The notes: generated by a model from the sequence alone, not told the origin. A stretch of 16,134 nt of DNA from Deltaproteobacteria bacterium (GCA_013152215.1 JAADGT010000292.1:1-16134), one strand, 5' to 3'. Positions 7,195 through 15,088 are shown, counted from the stretch's first letter. Numbers and translations are program-made.

Positions 7195-7704
7195 ATGGGG
7201 CTGCGAACGGGGTGGGCGATCCTTTGGTTGCTCCTCTGGTGCGGGGTGGCCCACGCCGCGGACCTGGAGAGCCGCGTGAAGGCTGCGTTCGTGTTCCACT
7301 TCGTCCAGCTCACCACCTGGACCGAGGGGCTTCCCGACGGGCCGTTGGACCTCTGCCTGCTGGGTGAGGACCCTGTGGCCGAGGCGCTCGCAGCCTTGCA
7401 GGGCAAAAGGGTGGGAGGCCGCAGGGTACGCACGGGCACGTGCGCGCCCGGTCGACGGTGTGGGTGCGAGGTGGTGTACGTGGGACGAAGCGAGGCCGAC
7501 CGCCTGCCCGCCGCATTGACCGGCCTGGGGCCTGGCGTGCTCACCGTGAGCGACATCCCCGGCTTCGCCGATCGGGGGGGCATGATCGAGCTGGTGAAAC
7601 GGCAGGGGAGGCTTCGGTTCCGCATCCACCGGGGCCGGGCCGCCCAGGCCGGCCTGAGGTTCGACGCGCGGCTCTTGGCCCTGGCCGAGGAGGTGCTCCC
7701 GTGA
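7195..7704 (+). CDS. YfiR-like periplasmic protein (DUF4154)
   Basis: ATG 7195 is preceded by AGGAGG overlapping the receptor's stop codon. The 169-residue product has a signal peptide ending near residue 21 (hydrophobic core, then VAHA/ADLES). The mature part shows the YfiR/DUF4154 landmarks: VKAAFVFHFVQLTTW at about 28-42, CLLGEDP at 54-60, a cysteine-bearing segment CAPGRRCGCEVVYVG at 83-97 and the signature VLTVSDIPGFADRGGMIEL at 115-133. In Pseudomonas aeruginosa YfiR binds the periplasmic domain of the YfiN diguanylate cyclase and represses it in a redox- and YfiB-dependent way. Here the only nearby partner with an equivalent sensor domain is the CHASE8-type histidine kinase whose GTG start overlaps this stop by 4 nt. 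Control of that kinase is therefore the likely role, by inference. The cysteines C54, C83, C89 and C91 could form disulphides. Confidence 0.9.
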   Translation: MGLRTGWAILWLLLWCGVAHAADLESRVKAAFVFHFVQLTTWTEGLPDGPLDLCLLGEDPVAEALAALQGKRVGGRRVRTGTCAPGRRCGCEVVYVGRSEADRLPAALTGLGPGVLTVSDIPGFADRGGMIELVKRQGRLRFRIHRGRAAQAGLRFDARLLALAEEVLP

Positions 7705-9932
7705 GGCGGTGGCTGTGGGATGCTCCGATCCACCGGAAGGTGGCCGGTCTGATCCTCGGGGGGAGCCTGCTGGTGGTGGGTGTGGCCTCGGCCGTGTTCG
7801 TGGCATGGGAGATCCGCACCGCCCGCAGGCAGGCCGTCGAGGCCTTGGAGGGGATGGCCACGGTCCTCGCCTTCAACGCGGCCCCTGCCGTTGCCTTCGA
7901 CGACCCGGCCTCGGCCCGGCAGGTGCTCCTACCCCTTCGGGAGATCCCGGACGTGGAGGGCGCGGTGCTTTGGACGCGGACCGGTCGCGAGTTCGCCCGG
8001 TTCTCGTGCCGGCCCGGGGCGTTTCGGCCGCCCGCGCCGCCGACCGGGGCGGGGGGGCGGTTCCGGGATGGGGGGCTGGAGGTGACCCGGCCGGTGGTGC
8101 TCGACTCCGATCCGGTGGGGTGGCTGTGGATTCGAAGCGACCTGGCGAGCCTGCGTACGAGGCTGGCCAGGTACGCGGCCGTGGCGGGCGTGGCCCTCGC
8201 CGCGGCCGTGGCGGCCGCGCTGGGCATGGCACGGGTTCTTCACCGGTTGGTTTCAGACCGAGTTCGGACCGTGGCCGGCGTGGTGGAACGGGCGGCGAGC
8301 CAAAGGGACTACGGCGGACGGGTTCGCCCGGCCGGCCGGGACGAGGTGGGGGTGCTCGAGGCGGGTGTGAACCACCTGCTGGAGGCGGTCGAGGCCCGGG
8401 AGGCGGAGCTGCGGCAGCACCGGGCCCGGCTCGAGGAGTTGGTGGCCGAGCGCACCCGAGAGCTGCGGCAGGCCAAGGAGGAGGCCGAGCAGGCCAGCCG
8501 GGCCAAGAGCCGGTTCCTCGCCTTGGTGAGCCACGAGCTGCGCACCCCCCTCAACGGCCTGCTGGGGCATCTGGAGTTGTGGTCCCGGGAGAATCCCCCG
8601 GACGAGAACGGACGGCTGGAACAGATCGCCTCGGCGGCCCAAACCCTGAGGGCCCTGGTGGAGGATCTGCTGGACGTGGGTCGGATCGAGGCGGGGGACC
8701 TGCGCCTGGACGCCCGGCCGTTCTCCCCTCTGGCCACGGCCCGGGAGGTGGTGGATGCGTTCCGGCCCCGGGCGGCGGCCAAGGGCCTGTCCGTGCGCCT
8801 CACGGCGGAGCCCGGCGTTCCCGAGACCGTGCGGGGGGACCCCCTGAGGGTCCGCCAGATCCTGTGGAACCTACTGGACAATGCGGTGAAGTTCACGCAG
8901 CGGGGTGGGATTGAGGTGCGGTGCTCGACCGGGCCCGAGGGAGGGGGGGTGTGCTTCGAGGTGGAGGACACCGGCCCGGGGATCCCCCCGGAGGCCCGGG
9001 ACCGGGTGTTCCGGCCGTTCGAGCAGCTGGAGCCGCCCGACCGGAGACGTCACGGGGGAACCGGTCTCGGGCTCACCATCTGTCGGGACCTGGTAGCCCT
9101 GATGGGAGGAACCGTTCGGCTGGAGGAGGGAGCCGGCGGTGGCGCCCGGTTTCGGGTCGAGCTCCCCCTGGCAGCCGAGGCCGGGGTGCAGCCGGGGGAC
9201 GTTCGGGGCATGAGGGTGCTCGTGGTGGAGGACAACCCCATGAACCGGGACCTGGCCCGGGCCTTTTTGGAGAGCCTGGGCTGCCGGGTGGAGGAGGCCC
9301 AGGACGGCGAGACGGCCCTTCGGGCCTGGGACCGCGGAGGCTTCGACGCCGTGCTGCTCGACTGCCAGATGCCAGGGATGGACGGGTTCGAGGTGGCCCG
9401 CCGAATTCGAGAGAGGGAAAAGGCCCTGGGGCGGAACCGGACCCGGATCGTGGCCTGCACCGCGTACGGCAGCCCCGAGGACCGGGACCGGTGCCGCCGG
9501 GCCGGCATGGACGGGGTGGTGCTCAAGCCGTTCGGCGCCGAGGACCTGGCCCGGGCCCTCGGCCAGGCGCGTCGTCCGGGCGACGTGGATCCGGAGGTGG
9601 TGGAACGGATCCTGTCCTTGGACGTCAGTCGGGGAACGGGTCTGGCCCGTCGGGTGTTGGAGACCTACCGGGCCGAGGCCGAGCGGCTGCTGGGCGAGCT
9701 GGAACGGGCGTTGGCCGCGAGAGATGCCGAGGGAGCCCATGCCGCGGCCCACGCGCTCAAATCGGTCAGCCTGAACGCCGGGGCCCGGGGGGTGGCCCGA
9801 GTGTGCGGCGAAGTCTGCGAGCTGGCAAAGGACGGGGATCTGGAGGGGGCAGAGGCCGCGGCGGGCGGCCTGGCAGCCGGGGTGGGGGCGGCGCTCCGGG
9901 CTCTGGAACAGCTGTACGGGAGGGTGGCATGA
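7701..9932 (+). CDS. CHASE8-type hybrid histidine kinase with REC and Hpt domains
   Basis: The gene starts at GTG 7701, giving a GTGA overlap with the yfiR-like gene. The 743-residue product has a first membrane helix (about 14-35) and a periplasmic CHASE8-like sensor (about 40-150, with MATVLAFNAAPAVAFDDPASA). A second helix (about 158-178), HAMP and a coiled coil (about 225-270) follow. The HisKA domain has SHELRTPLN with H278. The HATPase has NLLDNAVKF (N box), DTGPGIP and GGTGLGL. The receiver (about 504-622) has VVEDNPMN, D554 in LLDCQMPGMDG and K609. A C-terminal Hpt domain has AAHALKS with H684. All phosphotransfer residues are present, so a full His-Asp-His relay can be drawn. The sensor layout matches YfiN, but the output is a phosphorelay instead of GGDEF. 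The next gene overlaps by 4 nt and probably encodes the downstream receiver partner. Signal and final output are not visible. Confidence 0.92.
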   Translation: MRRWLWDAPIHRKVAGLILGGSLLVVGVASAVFVAWEIRTARRQAVEALEGMATVLAFNAAPAVAFDDPASARQVLLPLREIPDVEGAVLWTRTGREFARFSCRPGAFRPPAPPTGAGGRFRDGGLEVTRPVVLDSDPVGWLWIRSDLASLRTRLARYAAVAGVALAAAVAAALGMARVLHRLVSDRVRTVAGVVERAASQRDYGGRVRPAGRDEVGVLEAGVNHLLEAVEAREAELRQHRARLEELVAERTRELRQAKEEAEQASRAKSRFLALVSHELRTPLNGLLGHLELWSRENPPDENGRLEQIASAAQTLRALVEDLLDVGRIEAGDLRLDARPFSPLATAREVVDAFRPRAAAKGLSVRLTAEPGVPETVRGDPLRVRQILWNLLDNAVKFTQRGGIEVRCSTGPEGGGVCFEVEDTGPGIPPEARDRVFRPFEQLEPPDRRRHGGTGLGLTICRDLVALMGGTVRLEEGAGGGARFRVELPLAAEAGVQPGDVRGMRVLVVEDNPMNRDLARAFLESLGCRVEEAQDGETALRAWDRGGFDAVLLDCQMPGMDGFEVARRIREREKALGRNRTRIVACTAYGSPEDRDRCRRAGMDGVVLKPFGAEDLARALGQARRPGDVDPEVVERILSLDVSRGTGLARRVLETYRAEAERLLGELERALAARDAEGAHAAAHALKSVSLNAGARGVARVCGEVCELAKDGDLEGAEAAAGGLAAGVGAALRALEQLYGRVA

Positions 9933-11764
9933 CGGGGAGCGAACCGACGGCCCGGGTGTTGGTGGCGGACGACGATCCGGTGGACCGGCTGTTGGCCGAG
10001 GAGGTGCTCGCGGCCGAGGGGTTCGCGGTGGAGGCGGCCGCCGACGGGGCCGAGGCGTGGGAGCGGTGCGTTCGGCGGGTACCGGATCTGATGGTGCTCG
10101 ACCTTCTGATGCCGCGCATGGACGGGTTCGAGGTGCTCCGGCGGCTGCGTGAGGAGCCCTGGGGACGGGACGTTCCGGTGCTCGTGTTGACCACTCTGGA
10201 CGACCTAGCCTCCATTGCCAAGGCCTATGGCTTGGGCGCCACCGATTTCGCTACCAAGCCGGCCAACTGGATCGTTCTGGCGCAGCGCCTGCGCTACATG
10301 CTCCGGGCGAGTCGAATCGCCCGGGATCTGGCCGAGGCCCAGCGGGTGGCCCGGCTGGGCAGCTGGGTGCTGGATCCCGACACGGGTCGCATGGCCTGGT
10401 CGGAGGAGCTTCGGCGGATGGTGGGCCGGTCCGAGGAGACCGCACGGTCGTTTCTGGATGCGGTGCCCGACGAGGATCGTCCGCGGGTCCTGGCGCTGTG
10501 GGACACCGCCGGCAGCGGAGGGGAGGTCGATCCCCTGGACCACGCCCTCGTTCGGGCCGACGGGACCCGGTTGTGGGTCCGGCATCGGGCCGTGGGCGGG
10601 CCGGGAGGGGCCGTCAGGGGGACGGTCCAGGACATCACCCGCGAGGCCGAGCTGGAGCGTCGGCTCCGACAGGCTGAGAAACTGGAGGCCCTGGGCACCC
10701 TGGCCGGGGGGATCGCCCACGATTTCAACAACCTGCTGGTGCCGATCATCGGGTTCACCGACCTGGCCTTGGCCCAGCTCCCGCCGGAGAGCCCGGCCCG
10801 GGAGGGGCTTGAGCTCGTGGCCTCGACCGCCCGGCGGGCCCGGGACCTGGTGCGCCGGATCCTGGCCTTCTCCAGGGGGGCCGAGGGCCCCCGGGGACCG
10901 GTGAGCGTACGTCAGGTGGTCTCCGAGGTGGGGTCGGTCCTATCCGGTTCGTTGCCGCCCGGCGTGAGGTGGGTCGAGGAGGTGGAGGGGGAAGACCTGC
11001 GGGTGGAGGGGGACCCCGCCGGCCTGCACCAGGTGCTCCTGAATCTGTGCCAGAACGCGGTTCATGCCCTCGGCGAGAAGGGAGGGGAGGTGCGGATCCG
11101 AGCCGGCCGGCGGCCGGCCCCCGGCGGGGGCGAGGAGGTGTGCATCGAGGTGGCCGACACGGGTTGCGGCATGCCCCCGGAGGTGCGCGAGAGGGCCTTC
11201 GAGCCTTTCTACACCACGAAGCCGGTGGGGCAGGGCACGGGCCTGGGACTCAGCGTGGTCCACGGTGTGGTGAAAGGGATTGGGGGGCGGGTGGAGGTGG
11301 AGAGCACCCCGGGCGAGGGGTCCACGTTCCGGGTGCTCCTGCCGCCGTGCCCGGAGGGCCCGGCGGCAAAGCCGGCCCGGCCCGCCCGGCGGGCCGGGGT
11401 CCTCTCCATCCTGTTGGTGGACGACGAGGTGGCCCTTCTGCGGTACGGCCGCGCCGTGCTGGAGCGGGCCGGCCACCGGGTGGACGCGTGTGCCGACCCC
11501 GCAGAGGCCTTAGAGCGGATCCGCCGGCAGCCCCACCGGTACGACCTGGTGATGGCCGACCGATCCATGCCCGGGATGAGCGGGGATGCGTTCCTGGCGG
11601 CGGCCCGGAGTCTGCGCCCCGACCTGCGCACGATCTTGTGCACGGGAGGCGGCGCCGGCACCGAACGGACCGACGCGGCCGACCGGGTGGTGCTCAAGCC
11701 CCTCGCCCCCGACGAGATCGTGGCCGTGGTGGAGGAGGTGGTGGCCCAGGGCAGGGGCCCTTGA
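9929..11764 (+). CDS. REC-PAS-histidine kinase-REC hybrid sensor protein
   Basis: ATG 9929 overlaps the preceding stop (ATGA). The 611-residue product has no membrane segment, so it is cytoplasmic. The N-terminal receiver (about 8-127) has VADDDP, D58 in VLDLLMPRMDG and K110 in ATKP. A PAS-like domain (about 136-240) contains ARLGSWVLDPDTG and ends GTVQDITREAE. The kinase core has AGGIAHDFNNLL with H264, then the N-box region NLCQNAVHAL, DTGCGMP, FEPFYTTKP and GQGTGLGLSVV. A proline/alanine-rich linker (about 473-490) leads to a C-terminal receiver with LLVDDE, D544 in VMADRSMPGMSG and K590. The N-terminal receiver is a plausible acceptor from the Hpt of the upstream kinase, which is inference from operon position. 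No DNA-binding, GGDEF or other effector domain is present, so the output must lie elsewhere. The gene ends the operon. Confidence 0.92.
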   Translation: MTGSEPTARVLVADDDPVDRLLAEEVLAAEGFAVEAAADGAEAWERCVRRVPDLMVLDLLMPRMDGFEVLRRLREEPWGRDVPVLVLTTLDDLASIAKAYGLGATDFATKPANWIVLAQRLRYMLRASRIARDLAEAQRVARLGSWVLDPDTGRMAWSEELRRMVGRSEETARSFLDAVPDEDRPRVLALWDTAGSGGEVDPLDHALVRADGTRLWVRHRAVGGPGGAVRGTVQDITREAELERRLRQAEKLEALGTLAGGIAHDFNNLLVPIIGFTDLALAQLPPESPAREGLELVASTARRARDLVRRILAFSRGAEGPRGPVSVRQVVSEVGSVLSGSLPPGVRWVEEVEGEDLRVEGDPAGLHQVLLNLCQNAVHALGEKGGEVRIRAGRRPAPGGGEEVCIEVADTGCGMPPEVRERAFEPFYTTKPVGQGTGLGLSVVHGVVKGIGGRVEVESTPGEGSTFRVLLPPCPEGPAAKPARPARRAGVLSILLVDDEVALLRYGRAVLERAGHRVDACADPAEALERIRRQPHRYDLVMADRSMPGMSGDAFLAAARSLRPDLRTILCTGGGAGTERTDAADRVVLKPLAPDEIVAVVEEVVAQGRGP

Positions 11765-11826
11765 GCGGCGCTCCACCAGACCCCATGCCCGACCGAGCGT
11801 TTGGCGGCGGTTCGGGGAAGCGGCCC

Positions 11827-11874
11827 GGCCGCCTAGCGGCCTAGCAGCCCAGCCGCCTAGCGGGCCGAAGGCCC
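11827..11874. terminator. Cluster of small GC-rich hairpins between convergent operons
   Basis: Three short inverted repeats sit in the 118-nt gap between the kinase operon and purN. GGCCGC-CTA-GCGGCC (11827-11841) has a 6-bp stem. A second copy of the unit GCCGCCTAGCGG is at 11852-11863. GGGCC-GAA-GGCCC (11862-11874) overlaps its end. There is no U-tract, so classic intrinsic termination is not clear. The position between converging genes suggests a bidirectional stop or a local repeat element. Confidence 0.4.
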
Positions 11875-11882
11875 CAAAGCGC

Positions 11883-12536
11883 TCAGAACCGTACGCTGGG
11901 GTTGTGGAGGGTGCCCGAACCCGGGCTAGGGGGATCCAGGAACACCCGCCGGCCTTCTACCCGCAGGCGCCCCTCGGCCAGGTACTGGAGGGCCTGGGGG
12001 TAGATTCGGTGCTCCTCCCGCAGGATCCGAGCGGCAAGCGACTCCGGGGTGTCGTCGTCCCGCACGGGCACCACGGCCTGGCAGATGATGGGACCGGTGT
12101 CGGTGCCCTCGTCCACGAAGTGGACCGTGCACCCCGAAAACTTGGCCCCGTGGGCCAGCACCTTCTCGTGCACGTGCAGTCCCGGGAACGCCGGCAGCAG
12201 GGCCGGATGGATGTTCACGACCCGGCCGGGGAATGCGGCCAGGAGCTCGCCGGTGACGAGGCGCATGTACCCGGCCAGGGCCACGGTGTCCACCCCGTGG
12301 GCGCGCAGCACCTCGACCACCGCCCGGTCGTGCTCTTCCCGGGGCCGGCCGGGATCCCAGGGTACCACCCGGGCCGGCACACCGGCCCTCCGGGCCCGCT
12401 CCAGCCCGTAGGCGTCGGGGTTGTCGCTCACCACCACACGGACCTCGGCGTTCAGCCGGCCTTCGCGGCTCGCGTCCAGGATGGCCTGGAGGTTCGAGCC
12501 GCTGCCCGACACCAGCACCCCGAGCCGCAGGCTCAT
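11883..12536 (-). CDS. purN: Phosphoribosylglycinamide formyltransferase (GART, formate carrier 10-formyl-THF)
   Basis: The 217-residue product is PurN, which transfers a formyl group from 10-formyltetrahydrofolate to GAR in the third step of de novo purine synthesis in the cytoplasm. It opens with VLVSGSGSNLQAI (phosphate-binding loop, about 7-19). It carries AGYMRLV near 88-94, NIHPALLPAFPG with the catalytic pair N108 and H110, and VDEGTDTGPI with D146, all at the expected spacing of the Asn-His-Asp triad. Length is normal for the family (about 212 residues in E. coli). ATG 12536 overlaps the purM stop by 4 nt, so translation is probably coupled and both genes share the purM promoter. Nothing looks broken. 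Confidence 0.96.
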   Translation of the reverse strand: MSLRLGVLVSGSGSNLQAILDASREGRLNAEVRVVVSDNPDAYGLERARRAGVPARVVPWDPGRPREEHDRAVVEVLRAHGVDTVALAGYMRLVTGELLAAFPGRVVNIHPALLPAFPGLHVHEKVLAHGAKFSGCTVHFVDEGTDTGPIICQAVVPVRDDDTPESLAARILREEHRIYPQALQYLAEGRLRVEGRRVFLDPPSPGSGTLHNPSVRF

Positions 12537-13579
12537 GCGGCCCACTCCAAGGGGGATTGGTCCTCGGCCCGCTCCTCGATGGTGCCGATGACCCAGGCGG
12601 TCTCGCCCAGGGCCTCGAGCCGGGCCAGGGTCTCCTCCACCTCCTCGGGAGGCACGATCACCACCAGGCCCACGCCGCAGTTGAACGTGCGGTACATCTC
12701 CTCCTCGGGGACCGGGCCCAACTCCTGGAGCAGCCGGAACAAGGCGGGCATCTCCCAAGCGCTCCGGTCCACCACGGCCCGGCACCCGTGGGGGAGGACC
12801 CGGGGCAGGTTCTCGGGGATGCCTCCTCCCGTGATGTGGGCCATGCCCTTCACGGTGAAGTCCCGGATCAGGTTCAAAACGGTGCGTACGTAGATGCGGG
12901 TGGGGGTGAGGAGCACCTCCCCCAGCGGGCGGCCCAGCTCGGGGAACACGTGGTCCAGGCCGAACCGGTCCCCATCGAGAAGGATCTTGCGGGCCAACGA
13001 ATACCCGTTGCTGTGAAGCCCCGTGGAGCCCAGCCCCACGATCCGGTCCCCCACCGTGATACCCGACCCGTCGATCATCCGGTCCCGGTCGACCACGCCC
13101 ACGCAGAACCCCGCCAGGTCGTACTCCCCTTCGGGGTACATGCCCGGAAGCTCCGCGGTCTCGCCCCCCACCAGGCTGCACCGGGCCTCCTGGCAGCCCG
13201 CCGCGATGCCCCGGATCACGGCCTCGGCCACTCCCGGCTCCAGCCGGCCCGTGGCGAAGTAGTCCAGGAAGAACAGGGGTTCCGCTCCCTGGACCACCAC
13301 GTCGTTGGCGCACATGGCCACCAGGTCGATGCCGACGGTGTCGTGAACCCCCGTCTGGAACGCGACCCTCAGCTTGGTGCCCACCCCGTCCGTGGAGCTC
13401 ACGAGCACGGGGTTCTCCAGCGGGAACTCGGCCAGGGAAACGGCCGCGCCGAACCCCCCCACGTCGCTCATCACCTCGGGCCGGAGGGTGGGCTTCACGA
13501 ACTCGCGGATCCGGTCCACCAGGCCGGCGGCCGCGTCGATGTCCACTCCCGCATCCCGGTAGGTCAGAGGTTTCTTCAC
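12533..13579 (-). CDS. purM: Phosphoribosylformylglycinamidine cyclo-ligase (AIR synthetase)
   Basis: PurM closes FGAM to aminoimidazole ribonucleotide using ATP in de novo purine synthesis. The 348-residue product has the family signatures: TYRDAGVDID near the N-terminus, SSTDGVGTKL at 61-70, GIDLVAMCANDV at about 83-94, VGGETAELPGMYPEGEYDLAG at about 137-157, GLGSTGLHSNGYSL and ITGGGIPENLPR. Length matches E. coli PurM (about 345). I chose GTG 13579 because an 8-nt perfect anti-Shine-Dalgarno match (GGAGGTGA) lies 4 nt upstream; an in-frame TTG at 13594 would overlap that site. The gene is first of a purM-purN pair on the minus strand and is transcribed away from the flavodoxin-like gene. 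Order and overlap are typical of bacterial purine operons. Confidence 0.96.
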   Translation of the reverse strand: MKKPLTYRDAGVDIDAAAGLVDRIREFVKPTLRPEVMSDVGGFGAAVSLAEFPLENPVLVSSTDGVGTKLRVAFQTGVHDTVGIDLVAMCANDVVVQGAEPLFFLDYFATGRLEPGVAEAVIRGIAAGCQEARCSLVGGETAELPGMYPEGEYDLAGFCVGVVDRDRMIDGSGITVGDRIVGLGSTGLHSNGYSLARKILLDGDRFGLDHVFPELGRPLGEVLLTPTRIYVRTVLNLIRDFTVKGMAHITGGGIPENLPRVLPHGCRAVVDRSAWEMPALFRLLQELGPVPEEEMYRTFNCGVGLVVIVPPEEVEETLARLEALGETAWVIGTIEERAEDQSPLEWAA

Positions 13580-13583
13580 GGGT

Positions 13584-13591
13584 TCACCTCC
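13584..13591 (-). promoter_or_regulatory. purM: Strong ribosome binding site that fixes the purM GTG start
   Basis: Read on the minus strand, GGAGGTGA ends 4 nt before GTG 13579. The extended complementarity to 16S rRNA decides against the upstream TTG. Confidence 0.7.
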
Positions 13592-13617
13592 CAATCCCCC
13601 CCGAAAACGAAGCCGGT

Positions 13618-13646
13618 AGCCTAGCCAAAGCCCCCCGGGGTGTCAA
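13618..13646 (-). promoter_or_regulatory. Predicted sigma70-type promoter of purM-purN
   Basis: On the minus strand a perfect -35 TTGACA (13641-13646) is followed after 17 nt by TAGGCT (13618-13623), a weak -10 matching 3 of 6. The predicted start is near 13611, about 30 nt before the purM GTG. No purine operator or riboswitch is recognisable between them. Confidence 0.45.
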
Positions 13647-13662
13647 TCGGTCCGGCCCGCGG

Positions 13663-13691
13663 TTGCCGGGTTCGGGCACCGTCCGTACAAT
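13663..13691 (+). promoter_or_regulatory. Predicted sigma70-type promoter of the flavodoxin-like gene
   Basis: TTGCCG (13663-13668) and TACAAT (13686-13691) are separated by exactly 17 nt and match 4 of 6 and 5 of 6 consensus positions. The predicted start is near 13698, giving a leader of about 75 nt before ATG 13774. It is back-to-back with the purM promoter. Confidence 0.45.
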
Positions 13692-13773
13692 GCCGTCGAT
13701 TCCTGTCGTCGACCCATCGCCAACCCTTGGCGCACCGCATCGCTTCGGCCGAGAAACACGAGGAGGATTTCCC

Positions 13774-14253
13774 ATGGTGCAGATCCTGGTGTCGTACTCC
13801 AGCCGTTCCGGAAACACCGAGAAGTTGGCCCGGGCCGTGGCCCGGGGGGCCGAACAGGCGGGGGCCCAGGTGGTGTGCAAGCGAGCCTCCGACACCACCA
13901 AGGAGGACCTCCCCGACGGCATCATTCTGGGCAGCCCCGTGTACTTCGGAACGGTCACCGCCGAGATGAAGGACCTGATCGACCGCAGCGTGGGGGCCCG
14001 GCGCAAGCTGCGCAACAAGGTGGGCGCGGCGTTCACCACCGGCGGCCACCATACCGGGGGCAAGGAGACCACCCTGCTCAGCATGCTGATGGCCTTCCTG
14101 ATCCACGAGATGGTGGTGGTGGGCGACCCCATCGAGACCGGGGGGCATTACGGGGTGGCCTGCCTGGGGGCCCCGTCCGCGGACGACGAGCGGGCCGGCG
14201 AGCTCTTGGGAGCCCGGGTGGCGGACGTGGCCCGGCGGCTCAAAGGCGGGTAG
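13774..14253 (+). CDS. Flavodoxin-like / WrbA-like NAD(P)H:quinone oxidoreductase family protein
   Basis: ATG 13774 follows AGGAGG (13761-13766) at 7 nt. The 159-residue product has the flavodoxin fold: an FMN phosphate loop SYSSRSGNTEKLA at 7-19, ILGSPVYFGTVTAEMKDLID at 51-70 covering the flavin-ring loop, and TTGGHHTGGKETTLLSML at 88-105, ending in a helix. This arrangement fits the WrbA/flavodoxin-like NADPH:quinone reductase group but is shorter than WrbA (about 198 residues). It is probably a cytoplasmic FMN protein moving electrons to quinones or another partner; the partner is unknown. An NAD(P)H-dependent reductase and an electron carrier cannot be separated from sequence alone. The metallo-hydrolase gene begins 43 nt downstream and may share the transcript. 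The upstream region holds a good promoter. Confidence 0.88.
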   Translation: MVQILVSYSSRSGNTEKLARAVARGAEQAGAQVVCKRASDTTKEDLPDGIILGSPVYFGTVTAEMKDLIDRSVGARRKLRNKVGAAFTTGGHHTGGKETTLLSMLMAFLIHEMVVVGDPIETGGHYGVACLGAPSADDERAGELLGARVADVARRLKGG

Positions 14254-14296
14254 GCCCCTCCTGCCCGGGGCGCTGCCGTCCGCGGCACCGGCATCC

Positions 14297-15088
14297 ATGT
14301 TCCCGACCCCGTCGGTGCCCCGCATCGTGGCCGTGGGCACCGGGACCTGCGTGCCCCGCCTGGATCGGCGGGGGCCGTGTACCCTGCTGGAGTGCGAAGG
14401 GTTCCGGGCGGTGGTGGACCTGGGCCTGGGGGCCCTGCACGGGCTCCTGACGGCCGGGGTCCGCCATGCGGAGCTGGACGCGGTGGTGTTCACCCACCTC
14501 CACCCGGACCACACGGCAGAGCTGGTTTCCCTGCTGTTCGCGGCCCGGTACGACGAGACTCCCCGGGTCCGGCCCCTCGTCGTGGTGGGGGGGCCGGGGA
14601 TCCGGGCGTTCCGGGAGGCCCTGGGCCGGGCCTACGGGGGATGGATCGAACCCGAAGGGTACCGCGTGGAGTGGAGGGAGGTGGGGCCCCCCGCCGTATT
14701 CGAGTTGGGGCCCTGGCGGGTGCGTACGGCCCCGGCGGCCCACCATCCGTCGAGCCTCGTCCTGCGGTGGGAACGCAAGGGGTTCAGCGCGGTGTTCACC
14801 GGTGACACCGGACCCCATCCCCCGCTCGCCGGGTTCGCCCGGGGGGTGGATCTCCTCGTCGCCGAGGCGAGCCTGCCGGAGGGCGAGGCCTTCGACCGGC
14901 ACCTGACGGCCCGCCAGGCCGGGGACCTGGCCCGGGAGGCCGGCGCCGGGCGCCTCGTGCTCCACCATCTGTACCCCTCGGCCGACCGCGCCGACCCGGG
15001 ACGTCACGCCCGCGAGGCGTTCGGGGGACCGGTGGTGGTGGCCCGTGACGGGCTCAGGTTGTGGCCCCCCGGGCCGGATGACTCATGA
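14297..15088 (+). CDS. RNase Z-like metallo-beta-lactamase-fold hydrolase
   Basis: The 263-residue product starts with a VAVGTGTCVPRLDRRGPC glycine-rich strand-loop, as in RNase Z/ElaC-like enzymes. It carries the zinc motif HLHPDHTAE at 67-75 (H67, H69, D71, H72), a histidine in TAPAAHHPSS near 160, the bridging aspartate in AVFTGDTG and a final histidine near LHHLYP. All expected metal ligands appear present, so an active binuclear hydrolase is likely. The substrate is open: tRNA 3' processing is possible, but the RNase Z exosite arm is not evident, and many relatives hydrolyse small phosphodiesters or thioesters. ATG 14297 has no visible ribosome binding site; GTG 14315 is an in-frame alternative. 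The gene follows the flavodoxin-like gene by 43 nt and overlaps the convergent HD-GYP gene by 6 nt. Confidence 0.85.
   Translation: MFPTPSVPRIVAVGTGTCVPRLDRRGPCTLLECEGFRAVVDLGLGALHGLLTAGVRHAELDAVVFTHLHPDHTAELVSLLFAARYDETPRVRPLVVVGGPGIRAFREALGRAYGGWIEPEGYRVEWREVGPPAVFELGPWRVRTAPAAHHPSSLVLRWERKGFSAVFTGDTGPHPPLAGFARGVDLLVAEASLPEGEAFDRHLTARQAGDLAREAGAGRLVLHHLYPSADRADPGRHAREAFGGPVVVARDGLRLWPPGPDDS

Noticed and set aside
7440..7700. N-terminal extension of the CHASE8 kinase
   Set aside because: The extra residues are low-complexity shadow of the YfiR gene. GTG 7701 with the 4-nt overlap puts the first membrane helix at the N-terminus, as the family expects.
8921..9928. N-terminal extension of the second kinase back into the first kinase gene
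   Set aside because: The translated stretch is glycine/arginine-rich shadow sequence. ATG 9929 begins a clean receiver domain and overlaps the upstream stop.
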